Positions 61,220 to 64,000 of a DNA stretch of 64,000 nucleotides are shown one piece after another; the first letter of the stretch is position 1; every line of letters begins with the position of its first letter. Where the stretch lies: positions 248,001 through 312,000 of the forward strand of contig NZ_JBBVGR010000003.1 of assembly GCF_038148855.1 (NCBI RefSeq), read 5' to 3'. This stretch comes from Phycobacter sedimenti (GTDB lineage Bacteria > Pseudomonadota > Alphaproteobacteria > Rhodobacterales > Rhodobacteraceae). The position numbers and the translations under genes were made by a program. The notes beneath the pieces are model-generated. The model was not told where the DNA came from. It was given only the letters and a program-made list of their open reading frames with translations, and made no database searches.

Positions 61220-61522
61220 ATGAACCTGACCCCCCGTGAAAAAGACAAGCTGCTGGTCGCCATGGCCGCCGAGGTTGCCCGCAAGCGTCTGGCGCGCGGC
61301 GTAAAGCTCAATCACCCCGAGGCCATCGCCCTCATTACCGATGCGGTGGTCGAAGGCGCGCGCGACGGACGGTCGGTCGCCGAAATGATGGAGGCCGGCG
61401 CCGCCGTCATCTCCCGCGATCAATGCATGACAGGCGTGCCCGAGATGATCCACGAGGTTCAGGTCGAGGCGACCTTTCCCGATGGCACCAAGCTGGTGAC
61501 CGTTCATAACCCCATTCGATAA
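61220..61522 (+). CDS. ureA: Urease gamma subunit
   Basis: A 100-residue urease gamma subunit of normal length. MNLTPREKDKLLVAMAAEVA and LNHPEAIALITDAVVEGARD are diagnostic, with VPEMIHEVQVEATFPDGTKL near the end. It assembles with UreB and UreC into the nickel enzyme that hydrolyses urea to ammonia and carbon dioxide. Confidence 0.97.
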   Translation: MNLTPREKDKLLVAMAAEVARKRLARGVKLNHPEAIALITDAVVEGARDGRSVAEMMEAGAAVISRDQCMTGVPEMIHEVQVEATFPDGTKLVTVHNPIR

Positions 61523-61542
61523 GTCTTTTGAGGAGACCCCAG

Positions 61543-61716
61543 ATGAAACACCTGTCCGCTCTCGCATCCGCCATCACGCTCACCGCTGGTCCGGCCCTGG
61601 CCCACGGCGGGGCGCACCTGCATCCGCATGGGTCGGAAAACTGGCTCCCCGTGATCCTGGCGGCGCTGACTATCGGCGGTGCAGCGGCGCTGGCCTACGC
61701 ACGGTCACGCAAATGA
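61543..61716 (+). CDS. His-rich membrane mini-protein between ureA and ureB
   Basis: A 57-residue protein. The N-terminal signal-like helix (about 4-19, ending GPALA) is followed by the His-rich AHGGAHLHPHGSENW, then a second hydrophobic segment (about 35-52) and a basic RSRK end. ATG 61543 is preferred, with GAGGAG upstream at 61529-61534. It overlaps ureB by an ATGA, so it is made with the enzyme. The five histidines between signal and anchor suggest periplasmic metal binding, possibly nickel; this is inference. Confidence 0.7.
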   Translation: MKHLSALASAITLTAGPALAHGGAHLHPHGSENWLPVILAALTIGGAAALAYARSRK

Positions 61717-62018
61717 TCCCCGGCGAACTGTTCCCCGCGGCGGGCGATCTGACGCTGAACGACAGTTCGGAGGCGATCACGCTGATGGTGGCCAATACCG
61801 GAGACCGCCCCGTTCAGGTCGGCAGCCACTATCATTTCGCCGAGACCAACCCCGCGCTCGATTTCGACCGGGACGCGGCGTGGGGCATGCGCCTTGATAT
61901 CGCTGCGGGCACCGCCGTGCGGTTCGAGCCAGGACAGCGCCGCGAGGTACAGCTGATCCCTATCGGAGGCGCGCGCAAGGTGTTTGGCTTCAATCAGAAA
62001 GTCATGGGAGTCCTTTAG
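61713..62018 (+). CDS. ureB: Urease beta subunit
   Basis: A 101-residue urease beta subunit. IPGELFPAAGDLTLNDSSEA, QVGSHYHFAETNPALDFDRD and FEPGQRREVQLIPIGGARKV are family signatures. It is separated from ureC by about 1 kb containing another gene, whereas in most urease operons ureC follows directly. Confidence 0.96.
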   Translation: MIPGELFPAAGDLTLNDSSEAITLMVANTGDRPVQVGSHYHFAETNPALDFDRDAAWGMRLDIAAGTAVRFEPGQRREVQLIPIGGARKVFGFNQKVMGVL

Positions 62019-62112
62019 GCCCCAATCCATCCCGTCGCTGAGCCGCGCCAAATGGACCGGCTGCTATCAATTGTAACGCAAGCGTATTCACCAAACAGAT
62101 AAGGACTGCAAA

Positions 62113-62934
62113 ATGTGTGATCTATGCGTACTCGAGAGTGTGAAGGACCGCATGATGTCGCGACGGGGCCTGTTCAAGTCCGCCGTCGGCGCTGCCGCCG
62201 CGATGACGGTCGGCTCGGCGGTCGGCACCCGCCCCGCCTTGGCCTCTGCCGCACAGGATGTACATGACCTGACCCACACATTGTCCAAGGACTTTCCGAC
62301 ATTTGGTGGCCCGTCAGGGTACCGCCCCGAGCAGGTCGCCAATTTCGCCGAAAACGGATACAATATGTTCACGCTGGTCATCGACGAACATACCGGCACG
62401 CATATTGACGCGCCATTGCACTTCTCAGCGGACGGTGCCTCGGTCGACGAACTTCCCGTCGGGCAACTGATCTGCCCATTGGCGATCATAGATATCGCCG
62501 AAAAAGCCGCCTCAGATGCCGATGCACAGCTGACACCCGATGACATCAAGGCCTGGATTGCCGCGCATGGCCCCATTCCCGAAGGCGCCTGCGTGGCGAT
62601 GTATTCGGGCTGGGCCGAAAAGGTCGGCACAGATCTGTTCAGAAACGCCGATAAAGACGGGGTCATGCATTTCCCGGGCTTTCACATCGAAGCGACGCAG
62701 ATGCTGCTTGAGGAAACCCGGGCCGCCGCGATCGCCGTGGACACGTTGTCTCTTGATTATGGAGCATCAGCCGATTTTGCCACTCACTATGCCTGGTTGC
62801 CCGCCGGTCGCTACGGCATCGAATGCGTGGCCAATCTGGACAAGCTGCCTGCAACAGGCGCCACGATGATCGTCGGTGCACCCAAGCACAAGGGCAGCAC
62901 CGGCGGCCCTGCCCGACTCATGGCCCTCGTCTGA
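62113..62934 (+). CDS. Tat-exported cyclase-family metal hydrolase inserted in the urease operon
   Basis: A 273-residue protein of the cyclase family, which includes kynurenine formamidases. The metal motif HTGTHIDAPLHF is near residues 94-105, and FPGFHIEATQMLL and TLSLDYGASADFATHYAWLP follow. The N-terminus carries SRRGLFKSAVGAAAAM, a twin-arginine signal, ending ALA near residue 45, behind a short CDLCV-containing leader. So the enzyme probably works in the periplasm on an amide. AAGGA lies before the ATG. It sits between ureB and ureC; a link to nitrogen release from amides fits, but is inference. Confidence 0.85.
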   Translation: MCDLCVLESVKDRMMSRRGLFKSAVGAAAAMTVGSAVGTRPALASAAQDVHDLTHTLSKDFPTFGGPSGYRPEQVANFAENGYNMFTLVIDEHTGTHIDAPLHFSADGASVDELPVGQLICPLAIIDIAEKAASDADAQLTPDDIKAWIAAHGPIPEGACVAMYSGWAEKVGTDLFRNADKDGVMHFPGFHIEATQMLLEETRAAAIAVDTLSLDYGASADFATHYAWLPAGRYGIECVANLDKLPATGATMIVGAPKHKGSTGGPARLMALV

Positions 62935-63019
62935 GCACTCTGGCGGTCCACACCTGGTTACAGGACCGCCACCCATAAGCCCCCGCGCCCAAGCGCAAAA
63001 CTGGACAGGAGAGGCCGCA

Positions 63020-64000
63020 ATGCCCGCAAGAATATCCCGCGCCGATTATGCCGCCATGTATGGCCCCACCACCGGGGACAAGCTGCGGCTGGCTGATACC
63101 GATCTGATCATCGAGGTGGAGCGCGATCTCATCGCCGAGCGCGCAGGCGAGAACGCGCCCCTTTACGGAGAAGAGGTGAAATTCGGCGGCGGAAAGGTGA
63201 TCCGCGACGGCATGGGGCAATCCCAGGCAACCCGCGCCGCAGGCGCCGTGGACACGGTGATCACCAATGCGCTGATCATCGATCACACCGGCATCTACAA
63301 GGCCGATGTGGGGCTGCGCGACGGGCGCATCCACAAGATCGGCAAGGCGGGCAACCCGGACACCCAGCCCGGCGTCGATATCATCGTCGGCCCCGGCACC
63401 GAAGCCATCGCGGGCGAAGGTCGGATCCTGACGGCGGGCGGCTTTGACAGCCACATCCACTACATCTGTCCGCAACAGATCGAGGATGCGCTACATTCCG
63501 GCCTCACCACCATGCTGGGCGGCGGCACCGGGCCGGCCCATGGGACTTTGGCCACCACCTGCACCCCCGGTGCCTGGCACCTTGGTCGCATGATGCAGGC
63601 GGCTGATGCCTTCCCGATGAACCTGGCCTTTGCAGGCAAGGGCAATGCCTCGCTTCCCGCCGCCATCGAGGAACAGGTTCTGGCCGGGGCCTGCGCCCTG
63701 AAACTGCACGAGGACTGGGGCACCACGCCTGCGGCCATCGATTGCTGCCTTGGGGTGGCAGATGCGATGGACGTGCAGGTGATGATCCACACCGATACCC
63801 TGAACGAGAGCGGCTTTGTCGAGCACACGGTGAAGGCCATGAAGGGCCGCACCATCCACGCCTTCCACACCGAGGGCGCGGGCGGTGGCCATGCCCCCGA
63901 CATCATCAAGATCTGCGGCGAGGATCACGTCCTGCCGTCATCAACCAACCCGACGCGGCCCTTTACCGTCAACACCATCGAAGAACACCTCGACATGCTG
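63020..64000 (+). CDS. ureC: Urease alpha (catalytic) subunit, 5' part, cut by the window end
   Basis: The first 327 residues of UreC (full length about 570). ISRADYAAMYGPTTGDKLRL opens the protein. The nickel site is seen as His145 and His147 in GFDSHIHYICP, and the carbamylated lysine as Lys228 in ALKLHEDWG; further His257 and His283 fit the active site. GGAGAGG lies ahead of ATG 63020. The flap region and C-terminus, and ureE, ureF and ureG, lie outside the window. Confidence 0.96.
   Translation, partial: MPARISRADYAAMYGPTTGDKLRLADTDLIIEVERDLIAERAGENAPLYGEEVKFGGGKVIRDGMGQSQATRAAGAVDTVITNALIIDHTGIYKADVGLRDGRIHKIGKAGNPDTQPGVDIIVGPGTEAIAGEGRILTAGGFDSHIHYICPQQIEDALHSGLTTMLGGGTGPAHGTLATTCTPGAWHLGRMMQAADAFPMNLAFAGKGNASLPAAIEEQVLAGACALKLHEDWGTTPAAIDCCLGVADAMDVQVMIHTDTLNESGFVEHTVKAMKGRTIHAFHTEGAGGGHAPDIIKICGEDHVLPSSTNPTRPFTVNTIEEHLDML

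Noticed and set aside
1..64000. CRISPR arrays, tRNA or rRNA genes, integrases and transposases
   Set aside because: Looked for regularly spaced repeats, cloverleaf-like stretches and recombinase motifs; none seen by eye.

Overview
The window is GC-rich, densely coded DNA that looks like a chromosomal segment of an alphaproteobacterium of the Rhodobacterales, most likely the Roseobacter/Ruegeria group. This is an inference from the gene set: a fused indolepyruvate oxidoreductase next to an Lrp regulator, a phn cluster with a DUF1045 gene, a heme-uptake island, and the urt-ure block with extra genes inside the urease operon. Neighbouring genes very often overlap by ATGA or 1 to 4 bases. No rRNA, tRNA, CRISPR array, intact transposase or prophage gene was seen.

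Layout. (1) 1-9.5 kb: the N-terminal part of an ABC exporter with an apparent ATA start, a DUF3307 membrane protein, an Lrp/AsnC regulator divergent from a 1140-residue indolepyruvate ferredoxin oxidoreductase, a CHASE-type histidine kinase with a stand-alone receiver, a decayed stretch holding a TetR stump, a GST-like protein, and a short methyltransferase-like protein. (2) 9.8-17 kb: an overlapping operon of a fused double ATPase, a solute-binding protein, two permeases and a CoA-transferase, ended by a strong hairpin. (3) 17.2-26.3 kb: a large MscS channel, then a seven-gene glycan cluster on the plus strand (four glycosyltransferases, a histidine phosphatase, a deacetylase and a second short methyltransferase-like protein) whose product I cannot name. 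(4) 26.3-35.3 kb: C-P lyase genes phnGHI, phnJKLN and phnM with the PhnF regulator. phnP is absent, but a metallophosphoesterase and a 2H-type DUF1045 protein are present, and a glycine-rich gene sits between phnI and phnJ on the opposite strand. (5) 35.3-35.6 kb: a highly structured spacer of nested inverted repeats. (6) 35.6-37.8 kb: tungstate ABC transporter tupABC. (7) 38.2-41.7 kb: nadABC for de novo NAD synthesis. (8) 41.8-44.9 kb: a CocE-type hydrolase and a CaiB-type CoA-transferase. (9) 45-54 kb: heme uptake, with a TonB-dependent receptor, a small secreted protein, ExbB, two ExbDs and TonB in one direction and hmuSTUV in the other, sharing a control region with an iron-box-like site. 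(10) 54-64 kb: urea uptake urtABCDE, divergent from urease genes ureD, ureA, ureB and the start of ureC, with a His-rich mini-protein and a Tat-exported cyclase-family protein inserted.

Together the genes describe a marine-type heterotroph that scavenges phosphorus from phosphonates, iron from heme, nitrogen from urea, and peptides or organic acids. The parts least explained by known biology are the glycan cluster, the non-canonical phosphodiester enzymes of the phn cluster, the ExbD pair in which one member has Asn instead of the conserved membrane Asp, the insertions in the urease operon, and the palindrome-rich spacer at 35.3 kb.
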